Source of the DNA: an uncultured Prevotellaceae bacterium
Lineage (GTDB): Bacteria; Bacteroidota; Bacteroidia; Bacteroidales; UBA3663
Reading direction: 5' to 3'
NCBI GenBank assembly: GCA_900319235.1
Contig: ONNR01000003.1
Coordinates: 124,001 to 188,000 of the forward strand
DNA length: 64,000 nucleotides
Shown here: in pieces, positions 44,799 to 53,594 of the stretch
How positions within the stretch are numbered: the stretch's first letter is position 1
How the letters are laid out: the number at the start of each line of letters is the position of its first letter
The notes under the pieces: model-generated
Database searches by the model: none
What the model saw: the letters and a program-made list of their open reading frames with translations, nothing else
Told to the model about the DNA's origin: nothing
Made by a program: the position numbers and the translations under genes

Positions 44799-45695
44799 AT
44801 GATCGAAAGTCTGCACGAACTCGGACTCTCCGACGAAGCCATTGCCCTGGCGCAGGGTATGCTCCTGGGCGACAAGTCTGGTCTATCGTCCGAGGTGGTC
44901 AGCGCCTTCCGGACGGCGGGGATGAGTCACATCATGGCTGTCTCCGGCCTCCATGTCGGCATCATCATGTCGATCATCTGGATATGTTTCCGTCCCGTCG
45001 AGATGCTCGTCGGGTATTTGGCACCTCTCAACCTCACCGTCCATTACGTGCTGGGTGACCTCAAGCGCATCGTCGTGATTGCCCTGACGGCCTGCTATGT
45101 CTGGCTTATTGGAGCTCCGCCCAGTGCCGTGCGTGCCGCGCTGATGCTCTCCCTGCTGATGCTCGGGTGGATGCTCCATCGCTCCACTTCTGCTTGGCGT
45201 TGTATGGTCTTCGCTGCCCTCGTGCTCATCGCCTGGGATCCGTGGACGGTCGGACAGGTGGGCTTCCAGCTGAGTTTCCTAGCTGTGGCGGGCATCCTGC
45301 TCTTCCAGCCGTGGCTGCAGTCCGAACGTTTCCCCCGTTGGTTGCGGCTCGTCCTCCTGTCGGTGTCGGCGCAGTGGTTCACCACGCCCGTGGTCGCCTA
45401 TTGGTTCCATCAGGTCCCGTTGCTCGGCTGGGTGCAGGGACTGCTCGTCGTTCCGCTGATGCCCATCCTGGTGTCGCTGCTCCTTGTGGGCATCCTGTTG
45501 CCCTCGTTCCATTTCCTAGCCTTGCCCATTGAGGCGCTCACAGCCTGGATGGGGTGGGTGGCGCAAGGCATCGGACGTGTCGAGCAGGTGCTGCTCGGCG
45601 GTCATCTCCATTTCTATCCCACGTGGTGGGAAGTGCTGCTTGCCGAACTCCTGCTGCTCGCCATTGTGCTGTATCTTAAGACGAAAACCGAATGA
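44799..45695 (+). CDS. Truncated ComEC/Rec2 competence-domain membrane protein (298 aa)
   Basis: The protein begins almost at the competence domain signature (LAQGMLLGDKSGLSSEVVSA followed by AFRTAGMSHIMAVSGLHVGI). About seven transmembrane segments follow (for example LGDLKRIVVIALTACYVWLI and FQLSFLAVAGILLF). Normal Bacteroidales ComEC proteins are around 700 residues with an extra N-terminal membrane and OB-fold part, which is missing here, as is any C-terminal metallo-beta-lactamase domain. The full protein moves single-stranded DNA inward. Whether this core works alone is unknown. The stop overlaps the kinase start (ATGA). Confidence 0.82.
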   Translation: MIESLHELGLSDEAIALAQGMLLGDKSGLSSEVVSAFRTAGMSHIMAVSGLHVGIIMSIIWICFRPVEMLVGYLAPLNLTVHYVLGDLKRIVVIALTACYVWLIGAPPSAVRAALMLSLLMLGWMLHRSTSAWRCMVFAALVLIAWDPWTVGQVGFQLSFLAVAGILLFQPWLQSERFPRWLRLVLLSVSAQWFTTPVVAYWFHQVPLLGWVQGLLVVPLMPILVSLLLVGILLPSFHFLALPIEALTAWMGWVAQGIGRVEQVLLGGHLHFYPTWWEVLLAELLLLAIVLYLKTKTE

Positions 45696-46759
45696 AACTC
45701 CAACGACTTCAATACTTTATCCTGCCCGTCATCTACCTCATCATCGGCGGCACGGTGATTGCCCTGCTTATGCAGCGCATCCTCAACTATGCCTCCACGA
45801 TGTGGCTGCTCCTGCTGTTGCCCATGCTGATGGTGACGGTGCTGCTCACGGTGGTCGGCATCGTCAATGTCTGGTTGGAGTATCGCATGCAGCGCGAACC
45901 TGGCTTGCGTGTCCACTATCGCAAGGCTAGCCTGGCGTGGCTCTATTTCCGTTGTTGGGCGGTGGTGATGGCTGGATTGTCGATGGCCATCGTTTTCGCC
46001 TGGCTGTACCAGCTGCTGCCCGGTTATCTGAGTGAGTTGTTCCGTTTCTACAAGGTCCTTTTCTACGGCCTCTGTGCCTTCCTGACCCTCTCGGCGCTGA
46101 TGAGTGTCGTGTTGGGTGTCAATCTCGAGGAGATACGTTTGCGCAATGCGCAGTCCGAGAACCAACTGCTCAAGGCGCAGCTCAATCCGCACTTCCTCTA
46201 CAATACGCTCAACAACATCGATGCGCTCATCTGGCTCGACCAGGAGCGTGCCTCTTCGGCGGTGACGAGTCTCTCCAGCCTGATGCGCTATATGACCTAC
46301 AGTGCCCGGCAGGAGCAGGTGCCGCTCGACGACGAGGCACAGGCCGTCGGCCGGTTGTGCGACCTGCAACGTCTGCGCATGGCGCGGCCCGAATGTCTGC
46401 GTTTCGATGTGGTCAAGAGCACGAGCAGGGATGCAGCCGGTCGCCGTCCGCGGATGATAGCTCCGCTCCTGCTCGTTCCTTTGGTCGAAAACTGCTTCAA
46501 GCATTGCGGCTCTACCAGCGAAGCCGATGCCATCTGCATCCGGCTCGAGGAACTTGACGAAGGGCTTCGTTTCTCCACCGACAACAACCTCCCTGCCGAC
46601 GAAGGGGACAAGGCACAAGCCAACACCGATGCCCATCACGGCGGGGTGGGGCTCACCGTCCTGCGTCGTCGTCTCGAGCTCCTCTATCCTGGCGCCTACA
46701 CGTTCACCGCTCGTCGCGAAGGCAATCGCTTCCGAACCATGCTGACAATCTCTTGTTAG
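45692..46759 (+). CDS. LytS/YehU-type sensor histidine kinase (355 aa)
   Basis: Four membrane segments fill residues about 10-145. A coiled linker follows, then the His_kinase box with His167 in AQLNPHFLYNTLNNIDAL, and the C-terminal ATPase part with LLVPLVENCFKHC and GGVGLTVLRRRLELLY. Such kinases normally act with a LytTR response regulator encoded next door, but the next gene is mutY on the other strand, so the partner is elsewhere. Its last 56 bases overlap the 3' end of mutY antisense. Confidence 0.9.
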   Translation: MKLQRLQYFILPVIYLIIGGTVIALLMQRILNYASTMWLLLLLPMLMVTVLLTVVGIVNVWLEYRMQREPGLRVHYRKASLAWLYFRCWAVVMAGLSMAIVFAWLYQLLPGYLSELFRFYKVLFYGLCAFLTLSALMSVVLGVNLEEIRLRNAQSENQLLKAQLNPHFLYNTLNNIDALIWLDQERASSAVTSLSSLMRYMTYSARQEQVPLDDEAQAVGRLCDLQRLRMARPECLRFDVVKSTSRDAAGRRPRMIAPLLLVPLVENCFKHCGSTSEADAICIRLEELDEGLRFSTDNNLPADEGDKAQANTDAHHGGVGLTVLRRRLELLYPGAYTFTARREGNRFRTMLTISC

Positions 46760-47804
46760 CCTCGTCGATCAGTCGGGGTACTGCCAGTTGCTGCCATTCC
46801 ATCCAGCCTATCGGCCGATAGTCGTCGGGCAGGGTGCCGATGGCAGCATTTGTTTTGGGGTCCTTGTCGTCGGGCAGCCTCACGGCGTAGAACGTGGCAT
46901 AGATGGTCTGGTGTGTCAGTTGGTGTTTCCGCTCCAGCACGAGGGTGGCACGGTCCTTCACGGCAGCGGGCACTTCCCCGTCCTCGTTGAGCACGAATTC
47001 CCACAGGCCCTGCCAGATGTCGCCCGCGCCGCGCTGGTGCACCCACAGCTTGTCCTTATATATATAAATGATGTATGTGAAGTGTCGTTCGCGCACGTGC
47101 GTCCTTCCCTGTTTCACGGGACGTTCGACCACGGTGCCGGCTGCCAGTGCCAGGCAATGGCTCCTCACGGGGCAGGTTGGGCACTTGGGCTGCGTGGGCG
47201 TGCAGAGCAGGGCGCCCAGCTCCATCATCGCCTGGTTGTGGCGCCCGGGCGATTCCTTCCCCTTGCCTTCGCCCACGGTCTGCTCCAGCAGTTCGTCGGC
47301 AAGCCCTTGGAAGAGCTTCTGTCCCTGTGTCGTGTCGATGGGCGTGTCGATGTCGTAGAGGCGCGCCAGCACGCGATAGACGTTGCCGTCCACCACGGCC
47401 ACCCGTTCCTCCGAGGCGAAGCTGGCGATGGCGGCTGCCGTGTAGCGTCCCACGCCTTTCAGCCCGATGAGGTCGGCAAAGGTGTCGGGGAAGTCCTTCC
47501 CGCCGTGCTCCTTACGCCAGACCATCACCTGCTGCGCCGCGGCGTGCAGGTTGCGGGCGCGGCTGTAGTAGCCCAGTCCCTGCCACAGTTTCAGCACCTG
47601 GTCGAGCGGAGCCGCCGCCAGGTCGTCCACCCGCGGGTATGCCGCCACAAAGCGCTCGTAGTAGTCCAGCCCCTGTGCCACGCGCGTCTGCTGCAGGATG
47701 ATCTCCGAAAGCCATATCCTGTAGGCATCCTTCGTGTGGCGCCACGGCAGTTCGCGTCGGTTTTGGTCAAACCAAACCCCTATCTGATAGCCTATTTCGT
47801 TCAT
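46704..47804 (-). CDS. mutY: A/G-specific adenine DNA glycosylase MutY (366 aa)
   Basis: The start at 47804 (MNEIGYQIGVWFDQ) is chosen because a -7 box (minus TATCTTTG, 47852-47845) lies just upstream, inside the longer open frame. The helix-hairpin-helix GLKGVGRYTAAAIASFA is followed by VDGNVYRVLARL with the catalytic Asp, and the 4Fe-4S cluster cysteines are in LCTPTQPKCPTCPVRSHC. The C-terminal NUDIX-like part (about 240-360) recognises 8-oxoguanine. It removes adenine opposite 8-oxoguanine. The 3' end overlaps the kinase gene. Confidence 0.96.
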   Translation of the reverse strand: MNEIGYQIGVWFDQNRRELPWRHTKDAYRIWLSEIILQQTRVAQGLDYYERFVAAYPRVDDLAAAPLDQVLKLWQGLGYYSRARNLHAAAQQVMVWRKEHGGKDFPDTFADLIGLKGVGRYTAAAIASFASEERVAVVDGNVYRVLARLYDIDTPIDTTQGQKLFQGLADELLEQTVGEGKGKESPGRHNQAMMELGALLCTPTQPKCPTCPVRSHCLALAAGTVVERPVKQGRTHVRERHFTYIIYIYKDKLWVHQRGAGDIWQGLWEFVLNEDGEVPAAVKDRATLVLERKHQLTHQTIYATFYAVRLPDDKDPKTNAAIGTLPDDYRPIGWMEWQQLAVPRLIDEANKRLSAWFGSDCLRDER

Positions 47805-47905
47805 TTTCTTGATATTCAGTTGGCAATTATGCCATTTTCGTGTGCAAAGATACATTTTTTTTCAAAAAAATCGCCTTTACTCTTTTTTTTTTGGATAAAA
47901 AGCCC

Positions 47906-47913
47906 TATCTTTG
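47906..47913 (+). promoter_or_regulatory. -7 box of the HU-like gene
   Basis: TATCTTTG at 47906-47913, 41 bases before the start codon; no matching TTTG at the right distance, so the -33 element is weak. It faces away from the -7 box of mutY at 47845-47852, making a divergent promoter region. Confidence 0.6.
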
Positions 47914-47953
47914 CTCGCCAAATCAATAAAATCGTTAATAAATAATATAAAAA

Positions 47954-48250
47954 ATGACAAAAGCAGAAATCGTAACCAAGATCGCAAAGAGAACCGGTCT
48001 TGACAAGGATGTAGTCCTTGTTGTGGTCGAGCAGTTCATGGGTGCCGTCAAGGAGTCACTCGTCAACGAAGAGCCCGTATTCCTCCGTGGCTTCGGCAGT
48101 TTTATCATCAAGGAGCGCGCTACCAAGGTTGCCCGCAACATCAGCAAGGAGACTTCTATCGTCATTCCCGCTCACAATATCCCAGCTTTCAAGCCTGCCA
48201 AGAGCTTCATCGCACAGGTCAGCGGTGAGATCGTCAATGAGGAAGCATAA
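47954..48250 (+). CDS. HU/IHF-family DNA-binding protein (98 aa)
   Basis: The whole protein is one HU domain: helices MTKAEIVTKIAKRTGLDKDV, then the strand region VFLRGFGSFIIKERATKVAR with the conserved GFGSF turn, the DNA-clasping arm (IVIPAHNIPAFKPAKSF) and the final helix. It bends and compacts DNA. Length is normal for HU or IHF. A tiny basic protein gene and RNase G follow on the same strand. Confidence 0.95.
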   Translation: MTKAEIVTKIAKRTGLDKDVVLVVVEQFMGAVKESLVNEEPVFLRGFGSFIIKERATKVARNISKETSIVIPAHNIPAFKPAKSFIAQVSGEIVNEEA

Positions 48251-48293
48251 TCAGAAAACAAATATTTGTCCAATTAATAATCTTTAATAAGGT

Positions 48294-48380
48294 ATGCCAA
48301 ACGGTAAGAAGCACAAGCGTCATAAGATGGCGACGCACAAGCGTAAGAAGCGTCTTCGCAAGAATCGCCATAAGCACTGA
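48294..48380 (+). CDS. 28-residue Lys/Arg/His-rich protein, AURKAIP1/COX24 (mS38)-like
   Basis: The frame ATG (48294) to TGA (48380) encodes MPNGKKHKRHKMATHKRKKR and a further LRKNRHKH: more than half of its residues are Lys, Arg or His. The HKMATHKRKKRLRKNRHK core matches the pattern of the short AURKAIP1/COX24-domain proteins annotated in Bacteroidota, related to mitochondrial ribosomal protein mS38. A ribosomal role is therefore likely. It lies between the HU-like gene (43 bases) and a terminator followed by RNase G. It is too short for most gene callers. Confidence 0.78.
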   Translation: MPNGKKHKRHKMATHKRKKRLRKNRHKH

Positions 48381-48436
48381 TCAGACCAGTGGTGACGCAC
48401 GTGGAAGAATCCCTGGGGACTTCCACAACCAATATA

Positions 48437-48481
48437 CGAATTGCAGAGGGCGTCAATCTGCCCGATGCAATTCGTTTTTTT
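48437..48481 (+). terminator. Intrinsic terminator between the small basic protein and RNase G
   Basis: CGAATTGCA (48437-48445) pairs with TGCAATTCG (48466-48474), followed by seven T. It ends the HU-like/small-protein transcript and shows that the RNase G frame upstream of 48524 is not coding. Confidence 0.9.
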
Positions 48482-48523
48482 GTATCCATCACCTTTTTTA
48501 ATTTCCCATTTGCTATTTGCACA

Positions 48524-50104
48524 ATGACAAGCGAAGTCGTTATCGATGTGCAGTCGAAGGAGATCACCATCGGTCTCCTCGAAGACGGCAAGCTCGCCGA
48601 ATACCAGCGCGAACGCAAGGATTCGAGCTTCACGGTGGGCAACATCTACCTGGCGCGCGTCAAGAAGCTGATGCCAGGTCTCAACGCTGCATTCATTGAC
48701 GTGGGGCACGAGAAGGAAGGATTCATTCACTATCAGGATCTTGGCCCGCAGTTCAAGACGCTGGCCAAGTATGTCAAGCAGCAGATCTCCGACCGCAAGC
48801 ACTACATCCCCGTCGAGCGCTTCAAGCGCGAACCCGACATGGACAAGGACGACACCGTCGGCGAAGCCCTCACCGTGGGGCAGGAGATTCTGGTGCAGAT
48901 CGCCAAGGAACCCATCAGTACCAAAGGACCGCGACTCACATGCGACCTCTCCCTGCCCGGCAGGTTCATGGTACTCATTCCATTCCAGGACAAGGTTTCG
49001 GTGAGCACGAAAATCAAGTCAAGCGAAGAGAAGAGCCGTCTCAAGCAGATCATTGGCGCCATCCGTCCGAAGAACTACGGCGTGATCATACGCACGTCAG
49101 CACAGGGGATGGGAGCCGACGAGCTTACCCAGGAGCTTACTTCGCTGGTCAAGCGTTGGGAAGAATGCGTGACCACACTTATGAAAGGCAAGCTGCCCAG
49201 CCTCTGCTACGAGGAGAACAGCCGTGCCGTGGCATTACTTCGTGACATCTTTAACCCCTCGTTCGAGAACATCTGGGTCAACGACCCGGCGACGTTTAGT
49301 CAGATAAAGGATTATGTGAGTCTGATAGCCCCTGAAAAGGCGGACGTCGTGAAACTCTATAGCGAGGAACAGCCCATTTTGGATAAGTTCGCGGTGACGC
49401 GCCAGATCAAGTCGTCGCTCGGAAAGACCGTCTCCTGCAAGGAAGGTGCCTACATCATCATCGAGCACACCGAAGCCTTGCATGTCATCGACGTCAACTC
49501 CGGTCATCGCAGCCGTCAGGCCGAGGACCAGGAGGAGAACGCCCTGCTGGTCGATATGGCAGCAGCCGACGAGATATGTCGTCAGATGCGTCTGCGCGAC
49601 ATGGGTGGCATCATCGTGGTCGATTTCATCGACCTCACCAAGTCCGAGCATCGCGAGCAGCTCTACAAGCACGTCAAGGAACTCATGGCGCGCGACCGTG
49701 CCAAGCACAACATCCTGCCGCTCTCGAAGTTCTGCCTGATGCAGATCACCCGCCAGCGTGTGCGTCCCGTCATGGACGTGCAGACCGCCGAGTCCTGCCC
49801 CGTCTGCGGTGGCAGCCACGTGGTCAAGCCCTCCATCCTGTTCTGCGACAGGCTGCAGGAGAAGCTCGACACGCTGACCTCCGAAATGAAAGTGAAGAAT
49901 TTCCGACTCCACGTGCATCCGTTCATTGCTGCGTACATTCGCCAGGGCTGGTTCTTCCGGAGCCTCTACTGGCAGTGGCGGCGGCGCTATGGCATGGCAT
50001 GGCGGCTCATCACCGACCAGTCCATGGAGCTGCTGCAGTACAAGGTCCTCGATGCCGATCGCAACGAGATTGACCTCAAACAACCCATTGATGCACACGT
50101 GTAA
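48524..50104 (+). CDS. rng: Ribonuclease G/E family endoribonuclease (526 aa)
   Basis: The start at 48524 (MTSEVVIDVQSKEITIGLLE) is preferred; the open frame continues upstream to 48389 but crosses an intrinsic terminator. An S1-type domain (VGNIYLARVKKLMPGLNAAF, then IDVG) opens the protein. The catalytic core has HVIDVNSGHRSRQ and GGIIVVDFIDL with the metal-binding Asp residues, and the zinc-link motif SCPVCGG. It lacks the long RNase E tail, so it is the RNase G form that trims 16S rRNA 5' ends and decays mRNA. Neighbour context with a ribosome-related small protein fits. Confidence 0.95.
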   Translation: MTSEVVIDVQSKEITIGLLEDGKLAEYQRERKDSSFTVGNIYLARVKKLMPGLNAAFIDVGHEKEGFIHYQDLGPQFKTLAKYVKQQISDRKHYIPVERFKREPDMDKDDTVGEALTVGQEILVQIAKEPISTKGPRLTCDLSLPGRFMVLIPFQDKVSVSTKIKSSEEKSRLKQIIGAIRPKNYGVIIRTSAQGMGADELTQELTSLVKRWEECVTTLMKGKLPSLCYEENSRAVALLRDIFNPSFENIWVNDPATFSQIKDYVSLIAPEKADVVKLYSEEQPILDKFAVTRQIKSSLGKTVSCKEGAYIIIEHTEALHVIDVNSGHRSRQAEDQEENALLVDMAAADEICRQMRLRDMGGIIVVDFIDLTKSEHREQLYKHVKELMARDRAKHNILPLSKFCLMQITRQRVRPVMDVQTAESCPVCGGSHVVKPSILFCDRLQEKLDTLTSEMKVKNFRLHVHPFIAAYIRQGWFFRSLYWQWRRRYGMAWRLITDQSMELLQYKVLDADRNEIDLKQPIDAHV

Positions 50105-50129
50105 GAGCATCGAAGGGTTATTAAAGAGT

Positions 50130-50215
50130 AGTAAAAGGGGAGTAAAAGGGACGTTACCTTCATCTGTCAAGAGCGGGTCCAGGTTAACATTCGTCCTTTT
50201 TACTCCCCTTTTACT
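50130..50215. repeat. Long hairpin of AGTAAAAGGGG words
   Basis: Arms 50130-50153 and 50192-50215 pair at 23 of 24 positions. Each arm holds two copies of AGTAAAAGGGG-like words, and a further copy follows to 50241. The 38-base loop contains a small GTTA/TAAC pairing. It fills the gap between rng and the ABC protein gene; no T-run follows directly. It may still stop or stabilise transcripts. Confidence 0.8.
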
Positions 50216-50245
50216 CCCTTTTTACTCCCCTTTTACTCCCTAATT

Positions 50246-51820
50246 ATGTCCGTAATTCTTCTCCAAAACTCTCTCGGCCGCCTCCCCCAGACCCGCATGG
50301 CCGAGCCCGTCAACTTCTCGCTCGAGGCAGGCGAGCACATTGCCGTCATGGGTCCCAATGGCGGCGGCAAGTCGTGTCTCGTCGATCTCATCACCGGCCG
50401 CAACCTGCTCATGCAGGGCAGGCTCGACTACGACTTCGGCCCCGGCACCCGACCCACAGCCTATGGCAACATCGTGCAGCTCACCTTCGAGGACGCCCTC
50501 GGCACCGTCGAGAAGCCCTACTACTATCAGCAGCGCTTCAACAGCCAGGACCGCGACGAGTCGCCCCTCGTGATGACTGTGCTCAAACGCGCCCTGGCAT
50601 CGGGTCGCGTCACGGCAACGGGACTTTCGGCCGACGAGGCACGCGAGGCAGGTCATGGCCTCACGCGCGAAGAGGCTGTGGCAGCAGGCGGTGAGGACGA
50701 CAGCGAGTTCCTGCAGAACCCTTTGCTCGATACCTTCCTGATGCGCGACCTCCTGCCCAAGCGCATGGTCCTGCTTTCTAGTGGCGAGATGCGCCGCTAC
50801 CAGCTCTTCAAGTATCTTATCAAGCGTCCGCGCGTCCTCATCGTCGACAATCCTTTCATCGGCCTCGATGCCCCGATGCGCGACCAGCTTAGTCAGTTCT
50901 TCCAGCTCCTCGTCGATACGGGCGAAGTGCAGATCATCATGCTCCTGTCGATGCTCGACACTGTGCCGACCTACATGACGCACGTCGTCGAGGTGGACAA
51001 TATGAGGGTGGGAGAGAAGCGTACACGTGAGGAGTATCTCGCCACCTTGCCCGACTTCAAGGCCGCTCCGGCATCTTCACTTTCGCCAGAACTGAAGGCT
51101 CAGATTGCTGCGCTTCCTGTGATGCCTGTCGCCAACCTCACCGTCGATGGCAGTCCCACCGACGAGATCATCAGCATCCGCGACCTCACCTTGCCCTTGC
51201 CCGACACCGACCGCGTGCTCTATGGAGGACTCAGCTGGACGGTACGACGCGGCGAACATTGGGCATTGCAGGGTCGCAATGGCTCGGGCAAGTCCACCTT
51301 GCTCAGTCTCATCTGTGCCGACCATCCTGCCGCCTATGCCTGCGACATCTCGCTCTTCGGTCGTCGTCGCGGCACGGGCGAATCCATCTGGGAGATCAAG
51401 AAGCACATCGGTTTCGTCAGTCCCGAGTTCCATCGAGCCTACAAGGAGAACCGTCCTGCCATCGACATTGTGGCAAGCGGTCTGCACGATTCGGTGGGTC
51501 TCTACAAGCGTCCGCGCCCCGACCAGGTTGAGACGTGTCTCTTCTGGATGCGCGTCTTCGGCATCGAGCAGTTGCGCGATCGCATGTTCCTTACCCTTTC
51601 GAGTGGAGAACAGCGTCTGTGCCTCCTTGCTCGTGCCTTCGTCAAGGATCCTGCCCTGCTAATCCTCGACGAACCTCTGCATGGTCTCGACACCTATCGC
51701 CGCCATCTCGTGCGCGATGTCGTCGACACCTTCTGCCGCCGTCCCGACAAGACGCTCATCATGGTCTCGCACTACGAAGAGGAACTCCCCGCCAACATCA
51801 CCCATCGGTTGGTGCTGTAA
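50246..51820 (+). CDS. Double-ATPase ABC protein, ModF/PhrA-like (524 aa)
   Basis: Two nucleotide-binding domains are fused. The first has Walker A GPNGGGKSCL, signature LLSSGEMRRYQL and Walker B VLIVDNPFIGLDAP. The second has GRNGSGKSTLLSL, LSSGEQRLCLLARAFVKDPA and LLILDEPLHGLD. No membrane part is present or adjacent. The layout is that of ModF/PhrA-type proteins, whose exact role is unsettled, rather than of ribosome-bound ABC-F factors, which differ in the linker. It lies alone between a word-repeat hairpin and a convergent gene. Confidence 0.85.
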   Translation: MSVILLQNSLGRLPQTRMAEPVNFSLEAGEHIAVMGPNGGGKSCLVDLITGRNLLMQGRLDYDFGPGTRPTAYGNIVQLTFEDALGTVEKPYYYQQRFNSQDRDESPLVMTVLKRALASGRVTATGLSADEAREAGHGLTREEAVAAGGEDDSEFLQNPLLDTFLMRDLLPKRMVLLSSGEMRRYQLFKYLIKRPRVLIVDNPFIGLDAPMRDQLSQFFQLLVDTGEVQIIMLLSMLDTVPTYMTHVVEVDNMRVGEKRTREEYLATLPDFKAAPASSLSPELKAQIAALPVMPVANLTVDGSPTDEIISIRDLTLPLPDTDRVLYGGLSWTVRRGEHWALQGRNGSGKSTLLSLICADHPAAYACDISLFGRRRGTGESIWEIKKHIGFVSPEFHRAYKENRPAIDIVASGLHDSVGLYKRPRPDQVETCLFWMRVFGIEQLRDRMFLTLSSGEQRLCLLARAFVKDPALLILDEPLHGLDTYRRHLVRDVVDTFCRRPDKTLIMVSHYEEELPANITHRLVL

Positions 51821-51824
51821 GGCC

Positions 51825-52424
51825 TCAATGGATAGTGATTCCGAGCACGTAGTAATGGGGGGCGTATTTCAGGATGTCCGACGACAGGTCGGGCTTGATG
51901 ATGTCCTCTCCGCAGCAACGCGTCAACTTGTCCTCCGCATCATACCAGAATGAACAATAGCACACCAGTGGAATGAACGTTTCCTTTTCCAGGGGCGTTG
52001 TGAGTTCAAAGGGTTTCGAGATGTATGAGTAGATGTATTTGTCCTCACTCTCCCAGTAGATTTGCTTGAGTTTCAGTGAGGAAGTGAACGAAAGCGTGTT
52101 CTCCAAGTTGAAGCAGAATTGGACCAATGAATCAGTCTCCGAGGGAAGGAAACCGAAGATCAGTTTGTCACCATTTGACTCAAAGGTATAAGGCATCAGG
52201 AGTTGCGGATAATCTTCAACCTCTTTCCCGTTCACAAATTCCCTGTAGTTTACAGTCAAATTCCTACCTTTTATCGAACTGACATCAAAACTATAAGCCT
52301 TATATCCCTTTGCATTCAGCAATGGGATATAGTCGTTTATTGTTGGCTCGTTCATTTTCAGTTCCTGACTATATCCCGCCATCGCGACAAGGGCAAGCAG
52401 GAGGGTGATGATGGTTTTGTTCAT
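51825..52424 (-). CDS. Exported protein of unknown function (199 aa)
   Basis: A signal peptide (MNKTIITLLLALVAMAGYSQ) is followed by a beta-rich body with no motif I recognise. The first 34 coding bases are identical to those of the thioredoxin-like gene upstream (52389-52422 and 53501-53534), so the export signal seems copied. It lies 11 bases after that gene and ends 5 bases from the convergent ABC gene. Probably periplasmic or outer-membrane linked. Confidence 0.8.
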   Translation of the reverse strand: MNKTIITLLLALVAMAGYSQELKMNEPTINDYIPLLNAKGYKAYSFDVSSIKGRNLTVNYREFVNGKEVEDYPQLLMPYTFESNGDKLIFGFLPSETDSLVQFCFNLENTLSFTSSLKLKQIYWESEDKYIYSYISKPFELTTPLEKETFIPLVCYCSFWYDAEDKLTRCCGEDIIKPDLSSDILKYAPHYYVLGITIH

Positions 52425-52435
52425 GATTGTTCCTG

Positions 52436-53539
52436 TTATTTGTCATTGGTGAAAATTTCTGCCAGCTTTCTTTCGATATCCTCACCACGCAGGTTGCGGG
52501 CGAGGATGGTGCCATCGGGGGCAAAGAGGATGATGTGGGGGATGGCACGGATAAAGTATGCATTGGTGGCAATCTCCTGTGAGTTGATGATTTGTGGGTA
52601 AGGGATATGATCCTCTTCGATTGCTCTCAACGTGGCTTTTGGTTCATCCCATGCAGCAATGCCGACCACTTGAAGACCGCGGTCCTTGTATTTGTTGTAG
52701 GCTGCGATGAGGTTGGGAATCTCCCCACGGCAGGGACCGCACCACGAAGCCCAGAAATCGACGAGCACATACTGACCTCGGCCCACGTAATCGCTGAGAC
52801 GTGTGGTCTTTCCGTCATATTTCACAGCGAAGTCCACAAATTTCTCGCCCACATTCGGGCTGAAAAAGGCTTCGCTCGACTCCATGCGGATACCCATGGA
52901 GCTGAGGGCAAGCTTCATCTGGTTCCAAACGTCACCCGCCTTGATTCGTGGACTCATCAGTTCGAGCCATGTCGCAGTCTGCAGCGGCTTGTGTCCAAGC
53001 ACCATCGCCAGCTCAACCATTCCCAAGACATCGTCGTTATGGCGATTCAGTTCGCTCCGCATCAGGTTGTCGAGACGTTGTTGTTCGATGGAATCACCAT
53101 ATAGCAAGGGGGAAAATGCGTTTTGAAAAGTGCCAAGATCCTCGTTGAGAGGAGTGCCTGAGGGATGATTCAGGAATCGGATGGAGTCTTCATCCTGAGC
53201 GAGACGTTGCAGGTCCATGTAGAGGTGCGTCGTTCCATTCTCCAGGAAAAAACAGGGCGACATTATCTCTGGCATCGTGCCCTTTTTCGTGATGGATCTC
53301 AGGTTGAAAGCTGCAGCTTCGTCAAGCGTCCCTTCTATGGGCATCAGTTTCCCTTCGACAACCTCCACGGTGTCGATGGTGGCGTTGACCATGCGCATAT
53401 CCGACATCCATTGATTCAACAGCAATTTTGTGTTCATCGTAGAATCGCCCACCGTTCCTTCCAGTCGGTAGTGGATTTGTCCTTCACTCGCCATAGCTAT
53501 AAGGGCAAGCAGGAGGGTGATGATGGTTTTGTTCTTCAT
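52436..53539 (-). CDS. Exported thioredoxin-like thiol oxidoreductase, TlpA type (367 aa)
   Basis: The signal peptide MKNKTIITLLLALIAMASEG is followed by a DUF4369-like beta domain (about 22-110: YRLEGTVGDSTMNTKLLLNQ), a helical linker and a C-terminal thioredoxin fold with the active site LVDFWASWCGPCRGEIP and the cis-Pro loop RAIPHIILF. Such proteins reduce disulfides or support cytochrome maturation in the periplasm. It is the middle gene of a three-gene exported cluster. Confidence 0.92.
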   Translation of the reverse strand: MKNKTIITLLLALIAMASEGQIHYRLEGTVGDSTMNTKLLLNQWMSDMRMVNATIDTVEVVEGKLMPIEGTLDEAAAFNLRSITKKGTMPEIMSPCFFLENGTTHLYMDLQRLAQDEDSIRFLNHPSGTPLNEDLGTFQNAFSPLLYGDSIEQQRLDNLMRSELNRHNDDVLGMVELAMVLGHKPLQTATWLELMSPRIKAGDVWNQMKLALSSMGIRMESSEAFFSPNVGEKFVDFAVKYDGKTTRLSDYVGRGQYVLVDFWASWCGPCRGEIPNLIAAYNKYKDRGLQVVGIAAWDEPKATLRAIEEDHIPYPQIINSQEIATNAYFIRAIPHIILFAPDGTILARNLRGEDIERKLAEIFTNDK

Positions 53540-53594
53540 TATTTTCTTATATTGTGTAATTCTTCGTTGCAGTGTCTATGCAGGATTCCGTTCT

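Noticed and set aside
48389..48523. Extension of RNase G upstream of 48524
   Set aside because: The stretch holds an intrinsic terminator and the family N-terminus starts at MTSEVV.
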